The position numbers were made by a program, and so were the translations under genes. DNA of 64,000 nucleotides, from NCBI RefSeq assembly GCF_946478785.1, contig NZ_CAMLDD010000004.1, positions 186,001-250,000 on the forward strand, written 5' to 3'. Within the stretch, counting starts at the first letter, position 1. Each line of letters opens with the position of its first letter. The notes beneath the pieces were generated by a model. It worked only from the letters and a program-made list of their open reading frames with translations. It was not told the DNA's origin and ran no database searches. This DNA is from an uncultured Flavobacterium sp. GTDB taxonomy: Bacteria; Bacteroidota; Bacteroidia; Flavobacteriales; Flavobacteriaceae. Shown in pieces: positions 54,382-63,112 of the stretch.

Positions 54382-54951
54382 TTTAATTTATTTCAATTTA
54401 TAAAGTAAATATAAACATCATTTTTATTATTACCTATCGATAAGAATTTTATTGTTATTATTTACATTACAATTCGATGTAATATTAAAATTTATATGTA
54501 GTAGTTTATTTGAATAAAATAAAAAACAATAACCCTTAAAATGAGATAAGATTCAATGTTTTTCCAAAAACGTTTCCAGTGAATTGAATTTACCTCATTA
54601 AAGATTATCGTTTTTTATATATACGTTTGGATAGGCTTTTTAGTTTTGATTATAAGCCTTAAATCTTTAATTAAGTTACAAAAAGATATTGGAATTGTAA
54701 GTTTTTTATCTTTAAAATAATTAGTCCAAATTAAGTTTTATCTAAAGAAAATCTATAGATTATCGAAAAATGCGAATAATAATCCAATAATTTAATATAT
54801 GAAAATTTAATTTTGATATAAATATTTCAGAATAAATTTCTGTTCTTTGTAAAGTGCCTTAAGGTACATTTTAAATTTTTTAGGAGGCTTGAATATTCGA
54901 ATACAATATTATTTTGGACATTGAGTTAAGTCTTATTATCACGTTTGCGTT
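54382..54951. other. 570-bp AT-rich divergent intergenic region
   Basis: Between the DUF6934-like gene (minus) and the ECF sigma gene (plus). It must hold both promoters. A TAATTTTG box on the plus strand (54808-54815) matches TAnnTTTG but lies 137 bp before the sigma start. No gene or structured RNA is evident. Confidence 0.45.
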
Positions 54952-55470
54952 ATGGACAACAGAAAGTTTATATTAAGTTTAAAAAAAGGCGATGAAGCTT
55001 CTTTTAAACAGGCTTATTTAAATTACTATGACAAACTGATAAACATTGCCAAACGATTTAATTTTACAGTTCTTACCCCACAGGACTTTGTTCAGGAGAC
55101 TTTTTTAAGGTTGTATAATAAAAGGGAATTACTTAATGAAGATGTTTTATTTGACAAGCAACTGTTTGTGATATGCAAAAACATCATTATTAATCATGTT
55201 AACCGGGAAAATAAAATTATTCAGCTTGATCCGGAGTTTCAGCCTGAGCAAGAAGATACAGAAACAGAACTTTTTGAAGAAAGAAGCGAAAAACTACATT
55301 CTTTCATAAATCAGCTTCCTGAGCAGCAGCAAAAAATATTTACTTTACACAAACTGGAAAACCTTAGCTATAAGGAGATTGCAGCAATGACAGATCTTTC
55401 TGAAAAGACCATTGCCAATCACATTTATCTCGCCAGTAAATTTATTCGAAAAAAAGTCGAAGACCATTAG
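54952..55470 (+). CDS. ECF RNA polymerase sigma factor (FecI-like)
   Basis: A 172-residue sigma-70-family factor with region 2 (about 8-75, including QDFVQETFLRLYNKREL) and region 4 (about 115-168: LPEQQQKIFTLHKLENLSYKEIA followed by MTDLSEKTIANHI helix-turn-helix). It belongs to the Bacteroidota group that controls TonB receptor genes through a FecR partner. Downstream come a 69-residue gene, FecR, the receptor and a DUF4249 lipoprotein, all on the same strand; it is therefore likely to direct their transcription when the receptor signals. Confidence 0.94.
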   Translation: MDNRKFILSLKKGDEASFKQAYLNYYDKLINIAKRFNFTVLTPQDFVQETFLRLYNKRELLNEDVLFDKQLFVICKNIIINHVNRENKIIQLDPEFQPEQEDTETELFEERSEKLHSFINQLPEQQQKIFTLHKLENLSYKEIAAMTDLSEKTIANHIYLASKFIRKKVEDH

Positions 55471-55516
55471 GAACTTTTCTGTTCTCGTTTGTTATAGATA
55501 TAAACAGAACATAAAA

Positions 55517-55726
55517 ATGAATATTGAGGCGTATAAAACAAATGTTAGAACTAAAAAAGACGCAAGCTTAATTGTGGTTCTTTTACAGTTCATTATTTCT
55601 GATTGTATTATATATTTTGACTTCAAAAATCGTCAAAGAATTCTAAGAATCGAAACCAACAGAGATATTAAGGAAATGGTATATGGTGTTTTTAATAAGC
55701 AGGGATTTTATTGTCAGAAACTTTAA
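55517..55726 (+). CDS. Small protein between the sigma factor and FecR
   Basis: A 69-residue protein opening MNIEAYKTNVRTKKDASLI. It lies 46 bp after the sigma stop and 12 bp before FecR, in the same direction. The pattern is beta-alpha-beta-like: MNIEAYKTNV, a helix ending in LLQFIISDC, IIYFDFKNRQRILRIE, a helix, and GFYCQKL at the end. This resembles a small ferredoxin-like fold, with a final cysteine as in some HMA-type modules. I do not recognise a named family. ATG 55517 is chosen over a longer frame that overlaps the sigma gene. It might act on sigma/anti-sigma signalling, but that is only an inference from position. Confidence 0.65.
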   Translation: MNIEAYKTNVRTKKDASLIVVLLQFIISDCIIYFDFKNRQRILRIETNRDIKEMVYGVFNKQGFYCQKL

Positions 55727-55738
55727 CGCTCCAAAGAC

Positions 55739-56581
55739 ATGAATGAAAAAAAAATAGAAGAAGAATTAAAAAAGATATGGGATGAAACTCCTGTTTCACA
55801 TTCCGATAATGAAAAAATGGCTTGTTGGAAAGAATTTCAAGCTAAAGCCTTTGCAGCGAAAAAACCAAAGTTCAAAGTTTGGCGTTACGCAGCGGCAGCA
55901 TCAGTTATCATTTTTATGCTAATAGGAACTGGAATATATTTTAACAGAAGCCCGTTACAGGATAATATTTACCTTACTTCAAACGAAATTGAAAATACTT
56001 CCTCGGTAATAAAAACCATAGCATTGCCAGATAGCTCGAGGGTAGAATTAAGCCCGAATTCTAAAATAGTGTATGCTAATAATTTTGAAAACAACAGAAA
56101 GATTATAGTGGAAGGTGAAGCCTATTTTAAAGTTAAAAAGGATAAAAAACATTCCTTTCAGGTTTTTTGCAATGAAACGACAACTACTGTATTAGGAACT
56201 TCATTTACAGTTAAAGGGTATAATGAAAAAGAAGTATCTGTTGAACTTTATGAAGGAAGTGTTCAGATGAGTGTAAAAGACCAGGATAAAAGATGGATAC
56301 TTAAACCGGGTGAAAAATTTATTTATGGAAACAATACCTGCGACATATCAAAATTCAACAGGTTTACGGATTTTGAAAACGAAAAACTAAGTGCTGTCAG
56401 TGATTATATTATGGCAAACTATGGTTACAAAATGCTTATTCCACAGGAATACGATAATCAGCGAATTACAGTGAGAATAAATAAAAAAGAAGATTTGAAA
56501 ACAATTGTACAATTAATATCAGAAATGTATAACCTAAACTTTGAAATAAATGATCAATTAAAGCAGATTACTTTTCAATAG
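55739..56581 (+). CDS. FecR-family anti-sigma factor
   Basis: A 280-residue transmembrane regulator. The cytoplasmic N-terminus (1-47) is short and would bind the sigma factor; a single helix at about 48-66 (YAAAASVIIFMLIGTGIYF) crosses the inner membrane; the periplasmic FecR domain follows (about 90-190: IALPDSSRVELSPNSKIVY, GEAYFKVKKDKKHSFQV, TTTTVLGTSFTV, GSVQM), then a DUF4974-type C-terminal domain. It transmits the signal from the receptor's STN domain to the ECF factor. The next gene is the matching STN-containing TonB receptor. Confidence 0.95.
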   Translation: MNEKKIEEELKKIWDETPVSHSDNEKMACWKEFQAKAFAAKKPKFKVWRYAAAASVIIFMLIGTGIYFNRSPLQDNIYLTSNEIENTSSVIKTIALPDSSRVELSPNSKIVYANNFENNRKIIVEGEAYFKVKKDKKHSFQVFCNETTTTVLGTSFTVKGYNEKEVSVELYEGSVQMSVKDQDKRWILKPGEKFIYGNNTCDISKFNRFTDFENEKLSAVSDYIMANYGYKMLIPQEYDNQRITVRINKKEDLKTIVQLISEMYNLNFEINDQLKQITFQ

Positions 56582-56682
56582 AAAAGAAAAGGATGCACTA
56601 GCCGCGAAACTAAACATCCTCCTCATAGTCAGGGTAGTATAGAACTATCCCATTTAACAATAATTCAAAAATACAAAAATTC

Positions 56683-59301
56683 ATGAAGCATATAATTTCA
56701 GCATGCTTTTTTTTATTCAGTTTGTGTATGTTTTCTCAAAACGTAACAGTAACTGTAGATCAAAATATGGCATTAAAAGAAGTGTTCAGGCAAATTGAGA
56801 ACCAAACCGATTTTAAATTTGCTTTTACGGATCAGATTAATACAAGTCAAAAATATTTTAATCAAGAAAGCACGTATAAAAATATCGAAATAAAAGCACT
56901 TATTAATGAACTGAACAAGAACAATTCGATTCAATTTTCAATCGTAGGAAATAATATTTTCGTAAAGCAAAAAAAATCAAAATCAGCTACAGCCAAAAAA
57001 AAAAATAAGCTGACCGGTCAGGTTTTAGATGAGAACAAGGAGCCAGTTATTGGAGCCAATATCTTTATTAAAGAACTGGAAACAGGTGCCACGACAGACG
57101 CAAATGGAATGTTTTCATTTGAATTAAATAAAGGGACTTATACTGTTGTAGTTAGTTATGTAGGTTTAAGTAACAAAGAAAAACAAATTACAGTTTCTGA
57201 TGATTTACGAATAAATTTTAGCATGGAGGCAGACAGCCATCAATTAGAGCAGGTAATAATTACCAACTCTAAAGCGGTTGATGTAAGAAATACGCAGATG
57301 AGTGTCAATAAGCTTTCTATGGAAGAGATTAAGAGAATTCCGGCTGCAATGGGCGAGCCGGATCCGTTAAAATCACTATTGACATTGCCAGGAGTGACCA
57401 ATGCAGGTGAAGCTTCATCAGGTTTTAATGTTCGTGGTGGCGCAGCAGATCAGAACCTGATTTTATTGGACGGCGCTCCGGTTTTTGGAGATTCGCATAT
57501 GTTTGGTTTTTTCTCCGTTTTTAATGCTGACATGATGAGCGGATTAGATTTATACAAAGGTGGCATTCCGTCAAAATTTGGAGGAAGGGTTTCCTCTGTT
57601 CTTGATGTAAACCAACAAACGGGAGATCTTGAAAATTATAAGGTAAACGGAGGAATTGGTTTAATCTCAAGTCGTCTTTTGGTGCAGGGGCCTATAAAGA
57701 AGGGTAAAGGTTCTTTTATAATTGGTGGCCGGACAACTTATGTAAATATGTTTTTAAAATTAACCGATCTCAATGCTGGTATTAGTTTTTATGATCTAAA
57801 TGCTAAATTTAATTATCGCTTTAATGAAAACAATACGGTTAGTTTTTCCGGTTATTTAGGAAATGACGTTATTCGCCTAAACAATCTGGTAGACATTCAA
57901 TTTGGGAATACGATGGGAATTTTTAACTGGAAGCATAAATTCTCCGATAACTTAAACACCAACTTATCCGTTTTCTACAGTGATTATAAATTTAACCTTA
58001 ATCTTGATATTCAGGAGTTCAAATGGAAAAATATGGTTCAAACCTATGGTTCAAAATACAATTGGAATCAATCCGTTACTCAGAATTTTAAACTGAACTA
58101 CGGACTTGAGGGGACTTATTATAATTTTAATCCCGGAACAGTTCAGCCCACCACTTCAGATTCACAGTATAATTACCAACAATTGGATAAAAAATATTCT
58201 TTAGAATCTGCAGCTTACATAGACTTTGAACATCAGATTACGGAGAAATTGAATCTGCGATACGGTCTTCGCTACAGTTTGTTCTATCGTTTGGGAAGCG
58301 AGGAAATAAGTACTTATGAAGATGGACAATCAGTAGTATACAATCCAAAGTACAATATTTATGAAGAAGGTAATCCAACCGGAACCATATCTTATAAAAG
58401 CGGTGAAATTATAAGTAAATTTGACAATTTTGAACCTCGTGCAGCATTATCATACGCTTTTAGCGAAGATGCATCTGTAAAAGCAAGTTATAACAGAATG
58501 GCGCAATACATTCATATGTTATCTAACACGCAATCGCCTTTGCCAATGAATCTCTGGACACCAAGCGGTCCTTTTATGAAACCGCAATTACTGGATCAAT
58601 ATGCAATAGGATATTTTCAAAATTTAAAAGATCGTGATTATACTTTTGAGGGAGAATTATTTTATAAAAAAATTCAAAATCGTATTGATTATGTAGATGG
58701 CTCCAATTTACTGGCAAACAATAATATAGAACAGGTAATTTTAAGTGGTAAAGCCAGATCGTATGGTATGGAATTATTATTTAGAAAAAATACTGGTCGC
58801 TTTAACGGTTGGGTCTCTTATACCCTGTCAAGAGCAGAACAGAAAACTCCGGGAAGAACACCTGAAGAACCAGGAATTGCCAATGGTAACTGGTATTTAT
58901 CAGGATATGATAAATTACATAGCTTAAGTGTTGTTGCTACTTATGAAAGAAGTGCAAAGTGGTCTTATAATGCTAATTTTTCATTGCAATCTGGTCAGCC
59001 AGTCACATATGCTAATGGATATTATGAATTTGGCGGATTTAACATACCAAATTTTTCCTTACGAAATGGAAACAGGCTTCCTCTTTACCATCACTTAGAT
59101 CTAGCTGCGACTTATACGCCAAAACCAGATAAAAAGAAAGGTTGGCAAAGCTATTGGGTTTTTAGCATCTATAATATCTATAACAGAAAAAATGCTGCTT
59201 CTATGACATTTGCAACAAATGAGGATACAGGACTAAATGAAACCAAAAAACTATCAATTTACGGATTAGTTCCAGGCGTTTCTTATAATTTTAAATTTTA
59301 A
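56683..59301 (+). CDS. TonB-dependent receptor with STN signalling domain
   Basis: An 872-residue outer-membrane receptor. Signal peptide (about 1-18, ending FSQ), STN domain (about 20-95, MALKEVFRQIENQTDFKFAF), carboxypeptidase-regulatory-like domain (about 108-180, LTGQVLDENKEPVIGANIFI), plug (about 200-320, PLKSLLTLPGV, FNVRGGAADQNLILLDGAPV) and a beta-barrel to the C-terminal YNFKF. The STN domain pairs with FecR, so ligand binding controls the sigma factor. Between FecR and this gene lie 101 bp with two small hairpins. The next gene, a DUF4249 lipoprotein, starts 4 bp after the stop and is probably its surface partner. The ligand is unknown; no SusD or hydrolase is present. Confidence 0.95.
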   Translation: MKHIISACFFLFSLCMFSQNVTVTVDQNMALKEVFRQIENQTDFKFAFTDQINTSQKYFNQESTYKNIEIKALINELNKNNSIQFSIVGNNIFVKQKKSKSATAKKKNKLTGQVLDENKEPVIGANIFIKELETGATTDANGMFSFELNKGTYTVVVSYVGLSNKEKQITVSDDLRINFSMEADSHQLEQVIITNSKAVDVRNTQMSVNKLSMEEIKRIPAAMGEPDPLKSLLTLPGVTNAGEASSGFNVRGGAADQNLILLDGAPVFGDSHMFGFFSVFNADMMSGLDLYKGGIPSKFGGRVSSVLDVNQQTGDLENYKVNGGIGLISSRLLVQGPIKKGKGSFIIGGRTTYVNMFLKLTDLNAGISFYDLNAKFNYRFNENNTVSFSGYLGNDVIRLNNLVDIQFGNTMGIFNWKHKFSDNLNTNLSVFYSDYKFNLNLDIQEFKWKNMVQTYGSKYNWNQSVTQNFKLNYGLEGTYYNFNPGTVQPTTSDSQYNYQQLDKKYSLESAAYIDFEHQITEKLNLRYGLRYSLFYRLGSEEISTYEDGQSVVYNPKYNIYEEGNPTGTISYKSGEIISKFDNFEPRAALSYAFSEDASVKASYNRMAQYIHMLSNTQSPLPMNLWTPSGPFMKPQLLDQYAIGYFQNLKDRDYTFEGELFYKKIQNRIDYVDGSNLLANNNIEQVILSGKARSYGMELLFRKNTGRFNGWVSYTLSRAEQKTPGRTPEEPGIANGNWYLSGYDKLHSLSVVATYERSAKWSYNANFSLQSGQPVTYANGYYEFGGFNIPNFSLRNGNRLPLYHHLDLAATYTPKPDKKKGWQSYWVFSIYNIYNRKNAASMTFATNEDTGLNETKKLSIYGLVPGVSYNFKF

Positions 59302-59305
59302 CAAT

Positions 59306-60145
59306 ATGAATAAAGCAGCAAAAAATAATTTTAAAAGTAAAGTACTAATCTTATGCAGTTCTCTTTTTATTTTATTGTTATCCTCTTGTGAGGAGGTTGT
59401 AAATCTTGATCTTGATACAGGCGAGGCTAAAATAGTAATTGATGCTGAAATACTTTGGAATAAAGATACCGATGGAAAAGTACAAACTATAAAAATAAGC
59501 AAAATGGCTCCTTATTATAATACCAGCACACCAAAAGTTTCGGGAGCGCAGGTACGTGTTGAAAGTAGTGAAGGTGTTGTTTTTACTTTTACAGAAAAAG
59601 AACCGGGTTCTTATATTTGTAACGATTTCGTTCCGGTTCTAAATATGGAGTATACTCTTTTTGTAGATGTTGAAGGAAAAAGTTTTACTGCAGTAGAAAA
59701 AATGACTTCTGTAACACCAATTAAGAAAATAGAACAAGAATACAGACCAGACATATCGGGTCCGGACTTATTGGTGCTCTCCATTTATTATGACGATCCG
59801 GCTGATCAGCAAAATTTTTATCTGTCATATTTTACAACCGATTTTTTGAAAATTCCTTATACTTTAATGTCAAACGATGATTTGTACAACGGAAACGAAA
59901 TAACAGACGATTTTTCAGATACAGATCTAAAACCCGGAAAAACTGTTCAAATCGTGCATCGTGGAATTTCGAATAACTTTTACAATTATATGAATTTAAT
60001 TTTTGAAGCATCAAGTGCAAATCCTTTTGGTACAACACCTGGTAATATAAGAGGGAATATTGTCAACACTAAAGAGACAAATGATTTTGCGTTAGGATAT
60101 TTTAGGCTTTGTGAAGCTAATAGTATTTCGTATACAATGAAATAG
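59306..60145 (+). CDS. DUF4249 lipoprotein
   Basis: A 279-residue outer-membrane lipoprotein: long hydrophobic signal with lipobox LSSC (Cys about 28), then EEVVNLDLDTGEAKIVIDAEI, the DUF4249 opening, and VSGAQVRVESSEGVVFTF, FVPVLNMEYTLFVDVEGK and a C-terminal region with GNIRGNIVNTKETNDFALGYF. DUF4249 proteins typically follow TonB receptors in Bacteroidota; a role in binding the receptor's ligand at the surface is inferred. Four bp separate it from the receptor gene. It ends the cell-surface signalling locus. Confidence 0.92.
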   Translation: MNKAAKNNFKSKVLILCSSLFILLLSSCEEVVNLDLDTGEAKIVIDAEILWNKDTDGKVQTIKISKMAPYYNTSTPKVSGAQVRVESSEGVVFTFTEKEPGSYICNDFVPVLNMEYTLFVDVEGKSFTAVEKMTSVTPIKKIEQEYRPDISGPDLLVLSIYYDDPADQQNFYLSYFTTDFLKIPYTLMSNDDLYNGNEITDDFSDTDLKPGKTVQIVHRGISNNFYNYMNLIFEASSANPFGTTPGNIRGNIVNTKETNDFALGYFRLCEANSISYTMK

Positions 60146-60237
60146 AATTTAGTCGAAATTTGATTTGTTAGTACATCTGTCATTAAATAATTTTATTGGC
60201 AGATGTATGCTTTTATAGTAATATGTCTGACCGTCGG

Positions 60238-61542
60238 TTACATCATTTTTCCTTCTTTCGCATATTCTTTTTTTATACCCTGAAGGAGGTGATTAAGGTT
60301 AATGTTTTCGTTTTCGTCTTCCAATGTTCTCAGGCAGGCATATTGAATAATGTTGACAATATTGGCACCGGTAATATCATATTTTTTTGAAAGCTCATTG
60401 AGGTTTACATCCTCAGCAATTTTAATTCCTTTTGGCAAGTTGTTCTTCCAGAGTTGTAAACGTTCATTATAGGAAGGTACTTCAAACTCAATGATAGATT
60501 GAAATCTTCGTGTGAATGCCGTATCAATATTCGTTTTAAAATTAGAAGCCAGAATAACCAATCCGGGATGATTTTCGATACGCTGCAGCAAATACGAAAC
60601 TTCCTGATTGGCGTATTTATCATGAGCATCCCTGACGTTTGTTCTTTTTCCGAAAACGGCATCCGCTTCATCAAAAAAGAGAATCCAATCCTTATCAGCT
60701 GCTTTGTCAAAAAGCGAAGAAAGATTTTTTTCGGTTTCGCCAATGTATTTCGAGATTACCATAGACAAATCAATTCGATAAACATCTCTTTTGGTGTATT
60801 TTCCCAGTAGTGAAGCCGTAAGTGTTTTTCCGGTTCCCGGCGCACCGTAAAACATGACCCTGAAACCGGGTTTTATCTTGGCTTTCATATTCCATTCATG
60901 AAGCAAAATTTCATTGAATTTGAGCCAGGTTTCTATTTCTTTAATCTGATTTAAGGTATTAAAATTCAACACCAAATCGTTCCAGTCTAATTGGGTTTCG
61001 ATTAATTGTGCAGGGAAAATACTGCTGAGCTGAGGTTTCAGGATTTTTCCTGTAATGAATTTTTCGATGTATTCCTCTTCTAAAATAAACAGACCGCTTA
61101 GTCTGGGTTCGCCATTTGGAACTGACTCTATCTTGATAATTCCTTTTTGATAAAGAAAAGACTGATTGTGCAAATAATTATAAAAGGCAATCCTGGCTTC
61201 CAGATCATTTCCAGCAATTAAAAACTGAGCCGTTTCACCGGTTGGTAAAATGCCGCGATGGTTCTTGGTTTTTATTCCGCCAAACTCTGGTAATTCACCA
61301 CCATTAGGCAAATATTCGGCAATAATCGAGCTAAGGAAATCGGGTTTAAGATGAGGAACAAGAGCTAACCCCAATAGAAGAATATCAACTTCCGTAAGCT
61401 TATTTTCGATAATGAATTCGTTGACAAATCCAGTTGAATTCTGTTGATTTAAAACAGGTTTTTCCATTGGTATTTCGACTTGAAAAAGAGTGTCAAGCTG
61501 AAATATGAATTGGTTTTTTAGATGGTTGAATACATTTTCCAT
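60238..61542 (-). CDS. AAA+ ATPase, eCIS-type
   Basis: A 434-residue ATPase. Residues 1-190 form an N-terminal domain with IIENKLTEVDILLLGLALVP and an extended beta-rich part; the AAA module (about 225-430) has Walker A GAPGTGKT (233-240), Walker B ILFFDEAD (287-294), sensor 1 ILASN and arginine fingers in FTRRFQ, then a helical lid. This N-domain/AAA layout is that of the ATPase found in extracellular contractile injection systems (Afp15-like). It is the last gene of an operon that begins with an eCIS-like cargo and follows the CHAP gene by 3 bp. The eCIS link is inferred from context. Confidence 0.82.
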   Translation of the reverse strand: MENVFNHLKNQFIFQLDTLFQVEIPMEKPVLNQQNSTGFVNEFIIENKLTEVDILLLGLALVPHLKPDFLSSIIAEYLPNGGELPEFGGIKTKNHRGILPTGETAQFLIAGNDLEARIAFYNYLHNQSFLYQKGIIKIESVPNGEPRLSGLFILEEEYIEKFITGKILKPQLSSIFPAQLIETQLDWNDLVLNFNTLNQIKEIETWLKFNEILLHEWNMKAKIKPGFRVMFYGAPGTGKTLTASLLGKYTKRDVYRIDLSMVISKYIGETEKNLSSLFDKAADKDWILFFDEADAVFGKRTNVRDAHDKYANQEVSYLLQRIENHPGLVILASNFKTNIDTAFTRRFQSIIEFEVPSYNERLQLWKNNLPKGIKIAEDVNLNELSKKYDITGANIVNIIQYACLRTLEDENENINLNHLLQGIKKEYAKEGKMM

Positions 61543-61545
61543 ACG

Positions 61546-62364
61546 TTATATTAATGGTTCGATTGAAAAAAAGTCAATTTTAGATTTCTTAAAATTTCTG
61601 ATTCTGTTCATAACAGCGTTTCCATTATGAGAACCATCAGAATTGGTGTTGCCTTCAATAGTCTCAATTATATCACCATGAACTGCAGTTACAATTCCGG
61701 TATGGAACCAATCGTTTGGTGTTTTTTGAATCAGAAATATATCTGCAGGTTTTATCAGGGCAGGATTAGTCCTTGCTGCCTGATAACGTTTCAATATATT
61801 TTTTTGAAGACCAGTTGTACCTACAGTATCGCAGCTATAGGTTAACGGCATCAGGGTTTTGAAATTCTTTCCCTGAACAGAAGCTGCCTGGTCAATAATA
61901 GCCTGAACGAATCCCATGCACCAAAACCACGCGGCCCCTTCATGTCCGTCCATATAACTCCGCACCCATGGTCCTGAATTACTTTGATTGTTGATTACAA
62001 GTTCAAAAGGATGATTTTTAAGATGGTTTTTGGCAGTATTCAGGATCAATTCTCTCAGATTATTGCCAGGTACAGGATCTTCAAAAGCTTTCTTGAGAGG
62101 AGATGCGAGTTTGTCGAATAAGTTTTGATCTACAACCCCAGTTTGGGTTAAGCTGTTGAATTTTTGAAAATTAAGTACAGCTTTTTCTGTTGCAGGCCCA
62201 AAATCACCATCAATGCCCGTTGCTGTTCCTGAGCCTGGATTTTGCATAGCAAATAAATTAAGCCAGGACTGAATTTTTTCAACGTCTTTTTTGTTGTTAT
62301 TTGCTCCTTTTCGTTTTTGAGTGGCTTTAATAAGCAACTCTTTTTGGTAGAATGTTTTTTGCAT
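61546..62364 (-). CDS. Peptidoglycan-binding CHAP hydrolase
   Basis: A 272-residue protein with a PG_binding_1 domain (about 20-90, DVEKIQSWLNLFAMQNPG, GIDGDFGPATEKAVLNFQ) and a CHAP/NlpC-P60-like catalytic domain (about 105-272): WFWCMGFVQ carries the nucleophile C149 and WFHTGIV the histidine H221, with EGNT as third member. No signal peptide is present, so export would need another route such as a contractile particle. It lies between an unrecognised 234-residue gene and the AAA ATPase, 3 bp before the latter. It is probably an endopeptidase or amidase that acts on the cell wall for particle release, or as cargo; both are inferences. Confidence 0.85.
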   Translation of the reverse strand: MQKTFYQKELLIKATQKRKGANNNKKDVEKIQSWLNLFAMQNPGSGTATGIDGDFGPATEKAVLNFQKFNSLTQTGVVDQNLFDKLASPLKKAFEDPVPGNNLRELILNTAKNHLKNHPFELVINNQSNSGPWVRSYMDGHEGAAWFWCMGFVQAIIDQAASVQGKNFKTLMPLTYSCDTVGTTGLQKNILKRYQAARTNPALIKPADIFLIQKTPNDWFHTGIVTAVHGDIIETIEGNTNSDGSHNGNAVMNRIRNFKKSKIDFFSIEPLI

Positions 62365-62407
62365 GACTAATGTTTTTTGGATTAAAAAACTAATTAGATT
62401 TTATAGC

Positions 62408-63112
62408 TTAATGTTTTTCGTTTGTATTTATGTCAAATGCATCTAAATCTGTTTTAATGTGTTTGAAAATGAAAGGAATAAATCGTTTCATAAGTTCATA
62501 TTCCGAAGCTTTTTTTCCAAAGAGGTAAATAAGTTGCCAATTTTTTAAGCATTTTGCCTGATACGCTAAATTCAAATATTCTTCGAGTTTAATTTTCATA
62601 TCATAGATTTGATCAGAATCTGTATGTATCAGCCAAATAGTATCTGAAACATGGTTGTCAGTTTTCTTAAAGCAGGCAGTAACCGAACTCTGAATATCAA
62701 AAGCAAAAAAATCATCCTTTACGTTGAGTTTATCAAGGGTATATTTAAATGCCTGTTGGTCGTTATATTCCTTGTCAAAAACAGCATCAGATGCCGCAAT
62801 ATTAATATAACCGCTTAGCATTTCTTTTACAAAAGACCATGAATAATCTTTCGTGAGATAGTTTTCAATTATAAATTCATTTTTTTGGAAAGGTTCTGTA
62901 TTTTCAGGCGTATCCGTCAATTCCCAAGCTAATTCCAGTCGGGAAGTTTGGTTGTAGAATTCAATAATCGAATCATCAACATTTAGTCTCGTATCTAATT
63001 TCTTAGGTGGTAAAGCTACCGTTACGGGTGTTTTTATGCGAATTCCATGAGTGTAGGTATTGCCAATTTCCTCAATTAAAGTCCATAAAAATAAGTCTTT
63101 ATAATTAGTCAT
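62408..63112 (-). CDS. Hypothetical protein in the eCIS-like operon
   Basis: A 234-residue cytosolic protein. It opens MTNYKDLFLWTLIEEIGNTY and has TPVTVALPPKKLDTRLNVDD, then a mainly helical body with YSWSFVKEMLSGYINIAAS and a segment IWLIHTDSDQIYDMKIKLEE, and a helical C-terminus. It overlaps the stop of the upstream effector-like gene by 8 bp and ends 43 bp before the CHAP gene. I do not recognise a family. Its place directly after the cargo gene suits a loading chaperone, an adaptor or an immunity protein. Confidence 0.7.
   Translation of the reverse strand: MTNYKDLFLWTLIEEIGNTYTHGIRIKTPVTVALPPKKLDTRLNVDDSIIEFYNQTSRLELAWELTDTPENTEPFQKNEFIIENYLTKDYSWSFVKEMLSGYINIAASDAVFDKEYNDQQAFKYTLDKLNVKDDFFAFDIQSSVTACFKKTDNHVSDTIWLIHTDSDQIYDMKIKLEEYLNLAYQAKCLKNWQLIYLFGKKASEYELMKRFIPFIFKHIKTDLDAFDINTNEKH

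Noticed and set aside
55412..55516. Longer start for the small gene between sigma and FecR
   Set aside because: It would overlap the sigma gene's 3' end in another frame; ATG 55517 fits the conserved-looking protein.
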